From Tomocerus qinae (taxonomy: Eukaryota > Arthropoda > Collembola > Entomobryomorpha > Tomoceridae), in contig CM034546.1 in the NCBI GenBank assembly GCA_020055645.1, forward strand, positions 65,472,001-65,536,000: 64,000 nt of DNA, read 5' to 3'. Shown here piece by piece: positions 1 to 12,068 of the stretch. The notes under the pieces are model-generated. The model was given only the letters and a program-made list of their open reading frames with translations, was not told the DNA's origin and ran no database searches. The position numbers and the translations under genes are program-made. Each line of letters begins with the position of its first letter. Position 1 is the stretch's first letter.

Positions 1-1353
1 TTATTGAAGTTAATGGAAAAATGTGTATGTATTAAGTTAACTGAATATCTTAATGATAACGATGTACTATGTAAGCAACAATTTGGGTTTAGGTCTAAAC
101 ACTCTACAGTTCATGCACAAATAGCATTAACGGACTTTTTATATGATAACATTGATAATGGAAATGTGTGTCTTTTATTATCGCTAGATTTAAGTAAAGC
201 ATTCGATAAGGTGTGTAGAAAACTTTTATTAAATAAGTTACAATTTTATGGTATTGATCCGCACTGGTTTTCCTCTTATCTTGAAAATAGAGGACAATTT
301 GTTTTTGTAGATAATGACAACATTTCAGAGATAGGTTACACAACTTTAGGGGTCCCTCAAGGCAGTATATTAGGACCTGTTATATTCTCGTTGTATATTA
401 ATGACCTACCTTTAGTGAGAAGAAACAGCTTAAGTATTTTATTTGCTGACGACACTTCCATGGCTATTGCCGGACCTCCAAACAATATAGCAGCACTTCT
501 TCGTACAATTGAACAGGATATGCTGAGTGTATTAGATTGGATGGTCAGCAATAGGATGGAATTAAATGTAGACAAAACACAATTTATGGTTATTGGTAGA
601 CCCCATGTTGTTAGCTCATTGGGGGCTCTTAGTTTTACTGTTAATAACATAACTGTGAAATCTGTTGATAAAATTAAATGTTTAGGTTTACTAATTGACT
701 CGAGTCTACAATGGACTCTTGAAACTAGTAATATAAATCGTAGGTGTAATTCGATAATCTGGTCTATGTATCCCTTGCAGCCTTATATATCCATCGTAAA
801 CCGTAAAGCTATTGTAAACGAGAACTTAATGCCAATTATTAGATATATGTGTGCTGTATGGGGGACTGCTCCAAAATTTAATATTAATCTTTTAGAAAAG
901 CTCGTAAGACGACTAGGTCGTTTTGTACTAGGATACGGCAAGTATGATTCTGTGAAATTAGATATTACTGAACAACTAAAATGGTTATTCCCAAATAATC
1001 TATACAAGTTGGAAGTACTTAAGCTTACATATAATATGTATAACAACACATGCCCTCCCTACTTTTCTAAATACCTTGATATTGATAATGTTAACACTAT
1101 TACTACAAGGGCCAATACTTTTGCACGACCACAGTATGTAGGAAAATCCGAAATATTTAAACGAACTTTTAAATACACTAGTATTAATTTATGGTATAGC
1201 CTACCTGAAGATGTACGTAATTCCACTAGTATAGTTAGCTTTAAGAAAAATGTGAAAAGGTTCTTGCTACATAAACAATCTGAAGAGTGTATTCCAATTG
1301 AAAGTGCCCTTAACTACTCTTGTATTGAAGAGGTAGCTATGGGATTAATTTAA
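1..1353 (+). CDS. Non-LTR retrotransposon reverse transcriptase, C-terminal part
   Basis: This is the 3' part of a LINE-type polymerase ORF, open from the window edge to a TAA at 1351-1353, so its true start lies upstream. About 449 residues are visible. The reverse-transcriptase core is clear: QFGFR near the start, LDLSKAFD (palm Asp), GVPQGSILGP, and FADD as the catalytic box, followed by thumb and C-terminal sequence. The spacing and the motifs QGSILGP and FADD fit the Jockey/CR1/I-like group, though I cannot choose the clade. The endonuclease domain would be upstream, outside the window. The frame is intact over the visible part, so the copy may be fairly recent. Confidence 0.9.
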   Translation, partial: LLKLMEKCVCIKLTEYLNDNDVLCKQQFGFRSKHSTVHAQIALTDFLYDNIDNGNVCLLLSLDLSKAFDKVCRKLLLNKLQFYGIDPHWFSSYLENRGQFVFVDNDNISEIGYTTLGVPQGSILGPVIFSLYINDLPLVRRNSLSILFADDTSMAIAGPPNNIAALLRTIEQDMLSVLDWMVSNRMELNVDKTQFMVIGRPHVVSSLGALSFTVNNITVKSVDKIKCLGLLIDSSLQWTLETSNINRRCNSIIWSMYPLQPYISIVNRKAIVNENLMPIIRYMCAVWGTAPKFNINLLEKLVRRLGRFVLGYGKYDSVKLDITEQLKWLFPNNLYKLEVLKLTYNMYNNTCPPYFSKYLDIDNVNTITTRANTFARPQYVGKSEIFKRTFKYTSINLWYSLPEDVRNSTSIVSFKKNVKRFLLHKQSEECIPIESALNYSCIEEVAMGLI

Positions 1354-1511
1354 TACTATAACCAACTTTTAAAAAAAATGTGTTCTATTTGACTGTCTAC
1401 TACTAAACATTGTATTTGTAATACTATTATAGTATTTAACCTGCTTGTATCCTGGTATTATAACGACCTTCATTGAAGGGCAATATCTTGTAATGAAATA
1501 AATAAATAGCT
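1..1511 (+). mobile_element. 3' end of a LINE-like element
   Basis: The element is the RT ORF plus a short 3' UTR. The sequence from about 1354 to 1511 has no ORF and ends in a run of AAATAAATA-type repeats at about 1495-1511. Such simple A-rich tails are typical of non-LTR elements inserted by target-primed reverse transcription. The 5' end is outside the window, so the target-site duplication cannot be tested. Confidence 0.75.
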
Positions 1512-3313
1512 TCAACAAATTACATCGGAAAAGCGAATTAGATATGTATTTTGGTCATCCAATGTCTTATTTTTGCCACGTAATTATTCCATTTCCATGT
1601 TAGATATTTCCAGGTCTTTTTAAGCGGTGTGTTAAGTTTCTTCTTCTGTATTCAACTTCCATACAAAAATCCCCACTTTTTCAGTAAGTAAGCAAAAGAT
1701 AGCTAAGTATGACTTCGGAGTTCTATTTCATTCCGTTTGGTGGAATGACTAAAGTACACACTGTACAGAAATTGAAATGTAGAACTTCTTCCACAATTTA
1801 GTTCATCTAATAAAATAGAAACTCCATTAATGGTTATAGATAATAATATGTAATTAGTTCAATGGCAAAGTACGTAATATCAATTAAGCAGATTTATTAT
1901 CGTAATAATTCCGTATACAAAATATAGATACATACATTATACATACGACATAGGAACAATTAATTTTATATATATTTAGTAATGACTTATATTTCTTTTC
2001 TATTTGTGGTTCGTAAGATAGGTAACAAAATCAGAAAACATCGTTGTAAAAGGTTTTATTAATCAACTAATTATACATTACTAACTTTATTTTGTTATAA
2101 AATAGCACGATATTTCTTCTTGGCTTAACCACTTAAATACTACCAATCTGCGGCGCAGATGCCTATAAAGAAGAATTTTACAAGAATATGCTAAAAGCAT
2201 TATTATAAGAAATGGGGCTTTGCGCGACGGTTATTCCTAGCAATATGAATTAAATACTAATTTAATTTATAGTGGAGGCTGTATAATTGTATAGAAACAT
2301 GAGAAATTTATCTTTTGCTTTATACTTTATTTGATTATGTCTATTGGTTATGACATTAACTTATTCCTATCACGAAGGATATGATAGTGAAAATTTTCTA
2401 TAAACGAAGCATAACCGTAGAACCTAATACTATAACAAGGTGATACTTGGTACAAATGTAATTATTTCGTCCTGAAAAAAGCATAGTAAGACCCAAGTAG
2501 AAACTGTCATAGCCAGGAAGGATGCATGGATGGTTAGTTATGTGGTGAAGTGAACGGAAATTAATTCTCTAGGCTCTCTGGTAATTATCCTTACTGATAT
2601 TGATCTTTTGCTTAAATCATAATTAACTACATTCGCATTCGTATATCGCCTTACAAAGTTATACTATAGACTATAGTATGACTTTGTAATTAATATGGTA
2701 TATATGGCATTTATGGTAAGTATGTGTCTCCATTTTTAACTACCTCAAACAAAAGCAATGTCGTCCCTTAACGAAGAAAAAAGCCTCTGTCCACTTTCAG
2801 ATTGGTGCAGAAGATAGCCTAGTATCGGTTAACGTTAACAAACTATTTCCTAAGCATTTTGAAATGCCCTAGTTATGTAAATTCTGTTGTCTTTAATGCA
2901 AATGTTGAAATGTTGTGAATATTTGTGTATTCAATCACAACTAACAGCTTCGTGCTGAAAGGGTGTACCCTGAACATTGTAACTTTCTCCGTAGAGAAAT
3001 ATGGCCTCCGATAACATGTAGCACAAAGCACAAACCACATAAAATATCTTCATGATAATAATATTATGTAGCTGCTCTAAACTTCGCGTTTAACCCTCTC
3101 GCTAATTCGCTAATATCGCTAACTACACTTACACCCCATTCTAAATTTCCTACCGTGGTGTGTCATTTGTTTTTGTTCAAAATTATTTTTACAAATTGAA
3201 GGACGAGAAGAGTCTCCCATTATTTGAGTAGAAGATGGAAGACCACAGTCAACAAATGACATCTGCCCCATTTTTAGAAGATTTTAAACAATCCAATGAA
3301 GGTAACTCAGGAA
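1512..3313. other. Intergenic, no gene seen
   Basis: AT-rich, with no convincing exon. It holds a short hairpin at about 2654-2695 (arms around TATACTATAG/CTATAGTATG). A short phrase at about 2488-2510 (AAGACCCAAGTAGAAAC) recurs at about 31290, so part of it is interspersed repeat. Confidence 0.5.
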
Positions 3314-3513
3314 ATAAGCCCTTTTTTAATTCCCGATCCTATCCTAACTCCTATGTACTACATAAATAATTTCAAATTACTTTTAGTGGGAACAGCGTCT
3401 CGGATGTAGTCAATCCCATCCGAGACGCAGTTCCCACCAAAAATAATTTCAAATTATTCGTGTATAGTACATAGGAGATGGAATAGGATCGGAAATACAA
3501 AAGGGGGCTTATT
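3314..3513. repeat. 200-bp foldback element
   Basis: Two arms of about 95 bp are inverted around a roughly 10-bp centre near 3412. Each arm carries AAGCCC / GGGCTT at the outer end, the phrase CCTATGTACTA or its complement, a TAATTTCAAATTA core, and GTCTCGGATG / CATCCGAGAC at the centre. It has no coding capacity. It fits a foldback-type or palindromic MITE. Confidence 0.8.
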
Positions 3514-3550
3514 AAATTCAATTAATGATTGTAGGATTATGTCTTCTAGT

Positions 3551-3709
3551 CAAGGGCGTATCTAAAAACCAAAATGAGCTTAAACAAATGAGCAGATTTT
3601 TCGTATGTATAAAACTACTTTTTGTCAATTTTTGAGAATTATGTAGTGTGTTTTTAGAAATTTAAGGGGGTGCTTAAGCACCCTAGCATCCCCCCTAAAT
3701 ACGTCCTTG
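3551..3709. repeat. MITE-like element with CAAGG(G/A)CGTAT termini
   Basis: The left end CAAGGGCGTATCTA matches the complement of the right end TAAATACGTCCTTG at most positions. A GTGCTTAAGCAC palindrome and a C-rich run sit just inside the right end. Related ends are seen at 4979-5143, about 31005-31142 (right end only), about 40423-40612 and about 53705-53880. Confidence 0.6.
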
Positions 3710-3737
3710 CTTCTAGTGGATTTAGGACTCAACATTA

Positions 3738-4066
3738 GTAAGTTCTTAGTATATCTGTGCCTGATAGATGCTGCACTGAAGTAGATGTGAATGTATAATT
3801 GTTTCACTCTCATATTGATCTCTTTGTATTCGAAAGACAATAGATCGTATTATGTTGCATTACAGTGGACCTCCCACGTTGATTTGCTCGACTAGAAGTT
3901 TGCGCTGAAGTTAAGCCTTTGTATTGCAATTGCAACATAATATATTATGATCCATTGTCTTTCGAATACAAAGAGATTAACGTGAGTGAGAGTGAAACTA
4001 TGATAAAGAATCAATGTACATTTTACAGTGCAGTAGTGCATTATCTAGGGAACACAGAACTATTAA
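3738..4066. repeat. Large imperfect inverted repeat
   Basis: The stretch 3768-3868 is repeated inverted at about 3928-4032, including ATTGTCTTTCGAATACAAAG on one strand. Weaker pairing continues outward to about 3738 and 4066. The short ORFs read across it are by-products of the repeat. Confidence 0.65.
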
Positions 4067-4069
4067 GCA

Positions 4070-4212
4070 GGGCCGCAGCCAGAAAAAAATTTCGGAGGGG
4101 GCCCGACAAATAAGAAAAATTTTTGGGTTTTTTAAGGCAAAATTTCTTTTCTTTTCTTCGATTTCGGGGGGGGGGGCGGGATCCCCCTGCCCCCCCTGGA
4201 AGCGGAAGTACT
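4070..4212. repeat. G/C-run interspersed repeat
   Basis: Starts GGCCGCAGCCAGAAA, contains an 11-G run near 4168-4178 and ends in C runs. A related opening (GGACCGTAGCCAGAAA) and GGGAGGGTGTCCACCC tail occur at 47886-47980. It is non-coding, probably a transposon relic. Confidence 0.5.
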
Positions 4213-4483
4213 AAGAGTTTAGTTGTATTAAAAGTTGCATAGGGATCCCCAAATCAGCTAGGAAACTTATAATCCTTCCTACAATCGTTAATTTTCATGG
4301 AGTTCTAAGATACTATTACTAGGTCTTGTAATTTGGAATTAATTAGTCGTATGGCAATTTTCTGGGTAAGACGGTAAATGTATAGATTGTTTATTTTATT
4401 ATGGAAGTACAAATCAGAATAACCCATTTTTATCCTCTCAAATCATTTCAGAACTCGGTGTGAGTGTGAGGTCAGAAGAAACA

Positions 4484-6309
4484 ATGAGAGCATTGAGAAT
4501 GGCATTAGCCAATGCTGGATCTGAATTGAAACAAGAATTGCAAAAATCCCAGGCTGAAAATGCAATTCTGAAGGGTCAAAATCAGAAAATATTTAACTTA
4601 ATAAATGAACATTTGGAAGCCAGCCACTTAAACAATGAAGCTAAGCAACTACTGGAACATATCTTTAACATATTAGATTCGCCTAGCAGTACTGAAATAG
4701 CAACTAATTTAGAAGAAGAATTTACTATTAATGGAATGGATGCCGAAGCCAATTCGGAAAATCATATTGAAGGTATTTATAAATATATCATTGCTGAAAT
4801 TCATGAAAAAATACTAATTTATTTAACTCAGAGATTATATTCATTGTAAATTTTGCTTTTTATAAATTTTAAGACTCTGACCAACAAGAAATGCAGTTTA
4901 AATTCACCACTCCTCCAGAATGCTCGGATGCTGACATTTCAAATGGTTTTTTATTACTTTTATTATCTCTTTTCATTTCAGGCACGTATTTAGTAATTTG
5001 TTGAAAGGGGTGCATGCAAATAGTAATAGTTTCATACTATTACATTTTCTGGCAAAGCGACAAATTTTAGTCTCCTTTTTTCAAAACATCCTCTTTTTCT
5101 CCGATTTTGGATGTTGCTACGCCTCCATTTAGATACGTGCCTGGCTAACCTATTTTCATTTTTATAGTAGGTATACTTATTCCGTATTAAAATAAATATT
5201 TGATAATTCAAATTTAACGATTTATAGTTTTCAACCCAGTTGCACCTCGTGATGAAAAGGACCAACAAAATCAAATCAGAGGGGACTGTAAGAAACAAGA
5301 GGGTAAAGATCGCAGCACAGAAGTATCTATAGTTAAATCCAAGGATGGGGTCAATGGCAAAAATAAGCTGTGTAATAACAATTTAACTGACTGCAATTTT
5401 TGTGGGAAAGCGTTCAAAAATTTTGGACGGTTGGCAGAGCATATGAGAATGCACACGCAAGAAAAACCTTTTAAGTGTAACAAATGCAACATATGGCTTT
5501 CTCAACATTTAAAGCGACATTATTTAAGAATCCATAGCGAGGAGAAACCTTACCAATGTGACTTTTGTCATAGATCATTTAACCAAAGAAATCACTTAAA
5601 CGAACATCTACGTATTCACGCAGGGGAAAAGCCTTACCAATGTGACTTTTGTCATAAATCATTTAACCGAAGAAGTCACTTAACTGATCATCTACGTATT
5701 CACACAGGTGAAAAGCCTTACCAATGTGACTTTTGTCATAAATCATTTAACCGAAGAAGTGACTTAACAGATCATCTACGTATTCACACAGGAGAAAAGC
5801 CTTATAAGTGCAATCTATGTGACCAATCATTTTCCGGCCGAAATTTTTTAAAGCGTCATATAAATAGCCACACAGGTGAAAAGCCTTATAAATGTAGTCA
5901 GTGTGGTAAATCATTTTCCCAACAAGGAAATTTAAAGACTCATGCTCGACTTCATGAAGGGGAAAAGCTTTTTAAGTGTACTGTATGCAGCAAGTCATTT
6001 TCTCAACGAGGCAATTTAAACACTCATATGCGTTGTCATAGTGGAGAAAAGCCTTATCAGTGCAATCTTTGTGACAAATCATTTGTCCAGCAAACCCATT
6101 TAAACAACCACATGCATACCAACAACGGAGAGAAACCCCACAAGTGTAACTTGTGTGATAAATCATACGGCCAAAGAAGTTCGTTAGACGTTCATTTACG
6201 CAGACACAATGGTGAGAAACCTTATACTTGTAATCTTTGTAATAAATCATTCTTTACCGGAGGAAAATTAAACAATCATATACGTGCTCATAATGGAGAA
6301 AGATATTAA
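4484..6309 (+). CDS. C2H2 zinc-finger protein, about eleven fingers
   Basis: The model joins 4484-4772 to 5228-6309 (phase 1, GAAG/GTATTT donor, TTTATAG acceptor), giving about 456 residues. The 4452 acceptor (TTTCAG) lies upstream, so an earlier exon may add residues; ATG 4484 is the first in-frame start. Residues about 1-96 are acidic and helical (QELQKSQAENAILK), probably a coiled coil. Fingers start at CNFCGKAF and run to 6300 with TGEKPY-type linkers, which indicates sequence-specific DNA binding, likely as a nuclear transcription factor. Finger 2 has odd spacing. Finger 9 has Asn (HMHTN) for the last zinc His. Fingers 4 and 5 are almost identical 84-bp repeats. The TAA at 6307-6309 sits in the linker before a degenerate further finger. 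Confidence 0.85.
4979..5143. repeat. MITE inside the zinc-finger gene intron
   Basis: Terminal inverted repeats CAGGCACGTATTTA (4979 on) and TAGATACGTGCCTG (ending 5143) bound 165 bp within the 4773-5227 intron. It belongs to the same loose family as 3551-3709. Spliced-out position means no effect on the protein. Confidence 0.65.
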
Positions 6310-8212
6310 GAATGTGACATATGTGACAAATCATATTCTGAGCGAAGGATATTCTGGCAAAGCATTATAAACTTGGCCACAGTGACTTTACAGAAATGAG
6401 TAATAGATAGTGACTTACCCTATATTCTTGCGGCATTTTTTTGTTTACAAAACATGTAATAATAATATTATGATTTGATTATACTATGCATTTTGTAAAA
6501 GCTTATGTAAGTATAATTAAACTCAAGCTTCAAAGGAATTTCTTGCAAAAAGTCACTACAGCCTCAATTGTAAGTAATGAATTTCAATTAATTCTGTATT
6601 TAACCTTGTAAGTTTTAAGTAAAAATTAAAATATAACGTAATATTTATGATGTACTATAGTAATATATTTTTAAATAATTTACAACATTGTTGCGACACT
6701 AGATGATATTATAATTTAATAAAATTCGTTGATATGCCTTTCATAAGACAAAAATGACATTGATAGAAAAATTAACTAACGCATATAATGATGATACTTT
6801 TTAAAATCAAAAAACATATCCCAGTAGTGACATATTCTTTTGGGAAATGCAAATATTACTAAAATATACTTTGTCTAGACCAATAACACTCAAAAGTAAT
6901 TTTTATTTTACATTGTCTTAATTTTGCTTTCTTCAATAACCATAGTATCCCGGCATGTATTGGGTAATTGGGTACGTGAGGTCATTCATACGTCTAGGAC
7001 CTGGCTTTGAGTACAGATTTGGATGGGGTTTCACAAATGAAAAAAGTGAATTTTGTTTTTTTGCTGAAGTTAGAGCAATCGTGTTTCAGTAATAATCGAT
7101 ATAATTACCTACATCGAAATACAGATAATTCCCAGGCATGGGAATTATATAGAAGTTAAGCAGCCAGTGAAACATTATTTCTTCGGTCTAAACTAAAGGT
7201 ATTTATTGAGGTGGCAAAGAAATACAGGAGCCGGGAATCACCGGAGGTGCGGAATTACCTTCGCTTGTAGTGGTATGGCATTAAGCTTGCGTAGATTAAC
7301 TAATGCTGGAATACAAGCATGTAATACAACAATTGCTTCAATTTAATAAGTACAAATATCAATTGGTAGTATTGGTATTTGTGCATTTAGTACAGTAAGT
7401 ATATCTGTACTAAGGAAAAGTAGCAAAAGCATTATTGGCATTGAAAAATAGAATAGTTACAGTCTACAACAACTCCTAGTAAAACGAGGACCTAGTGCAT
7501 ATTATACCTCTGAAGTTAGAGGAATATACCATGTAGAGTTATCTATAAATATAGGGAGCTCTGTTGTCTCAATGTTCTGCATTTTGAATCTGATGCATAG
7601 TTTAAATAAATCCACACTCAATAATGCTGAGAATTTCAGAAATCTCACTCCAGCAGAGCTGCGCGAGTAAATGCTATTTCCCATTTTTTGCGCCCAGTTA
7701 AGTTATTTTAAAATATAGTAAGTTCTCTGTTTGCAATCATTGTTGTAATAATCACTTTATTTATATAATGTACAGAAGTATTAATATTATGAGTCAATAA
7801 GTACTGTTTTCAGTCTCACTCAGGTAATATTCAATTGCAAAGAATACATTTATAGGATGTAAGCTGTCATCAATTATTCCAACAAAATACGTTTGTTATA
7901 CTATTTATTGTATTTATATTACAAATAAGTTACAATATAGTTACAATTACAATGTTGAGTCTATATCTGTACAACTAATAAAATCAATGTTGTCGAACAA
8001 GTTTTGTATATTACAACATAAATTTTCGTTAATTTTTAATGATTAAAACAAAATACAAAAATACATACTTATACATTCTCTTTGCCTTTTCAGTTGAAGC
8101 ACAGTCAATAAATTATTATTATTATGGACATAAATTATTTAGTGTAGCAACATGTCCTTATTACAACTACCAACCAATAATTTTTGCTGACTGGAAAATA
8201 TTTTTTGATATT
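6310..8212. other. Intergenic, decayed finger then no gene
   Basis: The first 50 bases continue the zinc-finger frame past the stop (C-x2-C with DKSYSERR), a remnant finger. Beyond that the sequence is AT-rich with no supported exon. The 60-residue minus ORF at 7502-7684 shows no family motif. Confidence 0.5.
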
Positions 8213-10495
8213 TTAGAGAAATAACTTCATGTAATTCTCCAACCCGCTATATGGAATGGATTTGCCTTTCCCATCCTCAAACAAGTAACATTCAGATCTT
8301 TTGTCAACCAATTGTGAAAACTCCGAATTGCGGAAATTGTCTTGGTCAGCCCACATAATTTTCCCAATTGCAAATTGTGTATAAGATTGTTGCAAAATAC
8401 TTAGAAGGATATCAGTAGGAACGGAAGGAAGACGTCGATTGGGTCTCAGTTCCATGATAGAAATATAAAGATTGTCAGTTGCGAATTTTGTCAGAATAGT
8501 TTGAATTGACTGCCAAGAATAATTTAGTAAATGTAGCGAGGTTAATTGCCTCTCTAATCTATCCCCGATAATTCTAATGCCATCCAATTTCACTTTTTGT
8601 ACAAATTGTGGTAGATTGTCTAAGTCAAACTCTAAATTACGGCCTAAAACATTTTGTAGACTAATAGCAACCAAATTGGGACAATTTTTAAATACGGGCA
8701 ATAAAGGGAGCAAAGTTCCGTTGGAAGTGGGACAAGTAATACACTTTAAGTTGGGTAAGAAAATGTTCTGCTGATCTGTTTCTGATAGTAAAGTGAAATT
8801 AAGACTTTCTACTTGTTCGGACAGAAAATTGACTTTCATTTCAGCAGAACTCATTTTGATATTTTTTATTTTGGGTTTGTCGTTCAATTTCCAATAGTAG
8901 CTAATGGCAGAAAGATGTACACTTTCTAATTCGATGCCTGGGGGAAAGAATAAGGAGGTTCTCTCGTTATATTTATTGAAATTGTATGACCCATCAAAAT
9001 GAATTTTTTTTGCATTTCGGAAATCAATAAAATCGTTCAGTCTCACATCGCCCATTTGATCTCCATTTGGACGAGAGAAAGAAACCGAGTCCAAGCTAAT
9101 TATTTCAGGTTGAATTCTAATGCATTGCTCAGGAATGACCAAAACGCAGGAATTCAAATCCAGATATCTAACACGTCTCAGACTGTTCACGGATAAAATT
9201 ATTTGGGTGTAGGTACCGTAGAACAAAGAACCTCTGATCTTCAAGCGCATGATATTTGTACCAATAAAATTGTCAATATTGCAACTGTGCACTTTACCAT
9301 CTTCGTCCACAAGATCTACATACGATAATTCCAATGACGTCATCATTCCAGAATTTAAACGAAAGAAATTTGTAAAATTTGACAAGGAACAAGTAATCAT
9401 TGTCTCGAACACGAAATTGTGGCATGGCACACTGTTCATTGGAAAATCTGACGAAAACTTGTCTAGTGACCGCTTTTCTGGATACATTTTAAATTCTATT
9501 TTAACTCGCTTCCTCAATAGTGGATCAGTCAGCTCTTCCCAATACTTGCACACTTGGCGACAACTTTTTAAAGAAGACAAGTCCAGCATCTCAAAAATTA
9601 ATCTCAGTATCTGTAATAACAAAAATACATTAATGTATAAGATTTTAAAGGTAATTAAGGTAAGTACTAGACTAGACGAAGTTATTATATAGATTACAAA
9701 TGTCATTAAAAATGTTTTAAAATATTATTTTTAGCCTGGCATTTGTTCCAATTACAATTGATTAGACTAATAGTAGAATTACTTGATTGAAATAATTCAT
9801 CTATATAGTATTTATGTAAATACATTAAGATTATTTGAAAATTAAAAATTAGTTAATCATTCAGATGAAACATTTCAATACATAAAGCCTTATACAGTAA
9901 TATTTAGTTCATATATTGCAACATTGCAAGAGATAAATGATAATATTATCCACTCGTTTTAATCATTCGTTGGAATTTGATAACATTCCTTACGTTTGCA
10001 TAACGCATCTAAATTAACATTAGATAATAATTGGAACAAATAGAAAAATGAAACATACCAAATGATTTCTTGCAAGAGGATGACAATGTGCTTGTTCCAC
10101 ATCGTTGGAAAGACAATCCCCGAAATATGTAAATAGTTTTCCTTCCATTTGTGTTATTCTAGACTCCAACACTTGTATCTCTTTGCTATATTCACAAATA
10201 ATAACAAATAAGTGATAAGAATATAGAATAGAATATTAATTTATTATCTAACTATATGATAAGATTATCTATATTATTCTATATCGAGTTTTAACTAAAC
10301 AATTAAATCAAAAAAATTTATGATAATAACTTAGTAAAAATATTACCAATTTGGCTGTGAACTTCCATTTCCGTGAGAAGAAGGGGTATCAGCATTTTCA
10401 ATTGATTTCTTTGCGTTGGATGTTAACCCTTTAAATTCTTCAATTGAGTCTCTCAACTCATTCACTAATTCCGCAAGTGTATTGCTGAATTTCAT
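8213..10495 (-). CDS. F-box protein, copy 1
   Basis: Exons on the minus strand are 10347-10495, 10059-10185 and 8213-9610, joined in phase (2 then 0), giving about 557 residues. Exon 1 encodes an acidic helical leader (MKFSNTLAELVNEL), exon 2 a short coiled coil ending LARNHL. Exon 3 starts ILRLIFEMLDLSSLK and CRQVCKYWEEL, the classic F-box; the box spans the exon 2/3 junction. The remaining 420 residues have spaced Leu/Val/Ile-rich segments that look like degenerate leucine-rich repeats. The family normally recruits substrates to SCF ubiquitin ligases through Skp1. The substrate is unknown. Start chosen as the only in-frame ATG of exon 1. A paralogue at 14547-16692 has the same exon plan. 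Confidence 0.85.
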
Positions 10496-12068
10496 TTTCT
10501 TCAAGCAACTTAATTATACTTTATTAGAAAACACAAAGTAGTAGTAAACCTTGAGTGGTTAAATAAATGCAGCAGGAGAAGATGAAACTTCACACGCACG
10601 GTGAATGACTGAACCAATACTACATACTACAACTACGAAAAGGTCCGACTCCATGCTAAATTTATTTTTAAAAGGGTCAACAGAATTCTAACAATAGATA
10701 TTTTTCTTTATTTCTACGACGCTCGTTTCTTAAGCCCTATTCTATGTAGCTGTGGGTTCTTTATTTAGATCAGGAAAGCCAAAGTACTAAATGTGAGGTA
10801 CTAGCACGTAGTCCTACTGGAGTTAAAAGCATTATGAGTACAATTACCAAAAGTAGTACCTTTCTTTCTACAAATTTCTTGTAAGCATAAATATATTTAT
10901 TTAGTATTTATTATATAATAGTAAGTTATGTATCTACCTATAAATATATTTCTAAATATATACTTTCCACAATTTATTTCTTGGTTACTACGTAAATCAT
11001 TTTACTCATGATACTACGGATGCTATTTTACGAAATGTAATTTTACCCAACATAAGTAAGGCACTTCCATGCTACACTAATCGTATTGTTCTAAAAACCG
11101 GTACATGTAATTCAACTTGAAACTTGTACTATAAAGGAATAACACGTATTTTAACGGTCATGTTTCATCTCGGTCTTGGAAAAACAAAATACTTTGTACA
11201 CTACGGGGAAATAGTGTCCAAAAAGGTTTGCCGAGCTTAAAAATAGTAGAGATGTTAATTATCGAATGCAGACCAGTTAACTACAACTGTAGTTGTAGTT
11301 GTTCCTTCCTAGAAATTATTACCTATATTTATTTGTCCGTTAATATTGGTTTGGTTGTTTTGCTTAACAAATAAAGCTACATAAGCTTATGAAAAGTTAC
11401 TTCCATGAAGTCGACTTAAGGGGAATTTCCAAGAATACTTTATGCCTGTTGCAAGATCTGAAATACATACAGGCCTGATCGAAAATTCCAGAAAAATTAC
11501 GCTTCCTATTTGCTCTTAATCAGCTTTAGTAAAAAATTAGTAAATATTGAAAATGAGGATACTTTTATTTGACAATGATTGTGTACACGTTTCGTTTGAA
11601 ACCCATAATCGAGTTTTAATACAATTAATTATTGTTGACCTGGAAAATATCATTTGGGACTCCGACTCCAAATTTTGCCTGTTAACTTAATACGGTTTTA
11701 CACTATAGTGGCGAAATGTAATGTTTTAAACTGCTTCAAAAAATATTTAATTCAGATAGTCATGTATTTTAATGACTTGATTGTTAAGTTATTAAGAGTT
11801 CAATTTTCTGCCATTTATGTTCTTGCTTGAAATATATAGTAGAACCACAACGATTTCCAGAAGTAGAAAATATGGTTTTACATTACAAGGTGAGGAATTA
11901 GAATCAATTATTGTTTATTTGGAAGTCATTTGTCTGTGTATGTGTGTTCATTATTTAATGCAAAAGACAGTGGAGTTTGTTTCATAATTAAAATAATTTC
12001 GAAAATTTAAAACGCTTGAAATTTAGAAAATATTTGGAGGTATCGAAATAAGTACATAAAAGTTTTAT
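10496..12068. other. Intergenic, upstream of F-box copy 1
   Basis: AT-rich with no convincing exon on either strand. It should contain the promoter of F-box copy 1 near 10500-10700, but I see no clear TATA box. Confidence 0.5.

Noticed and set aside
4014-4214. 66-codon ORF through the G-run repeat
   Set aside because: Composition comes from the repeat (poly-G translated as Gly); no homology pattern.
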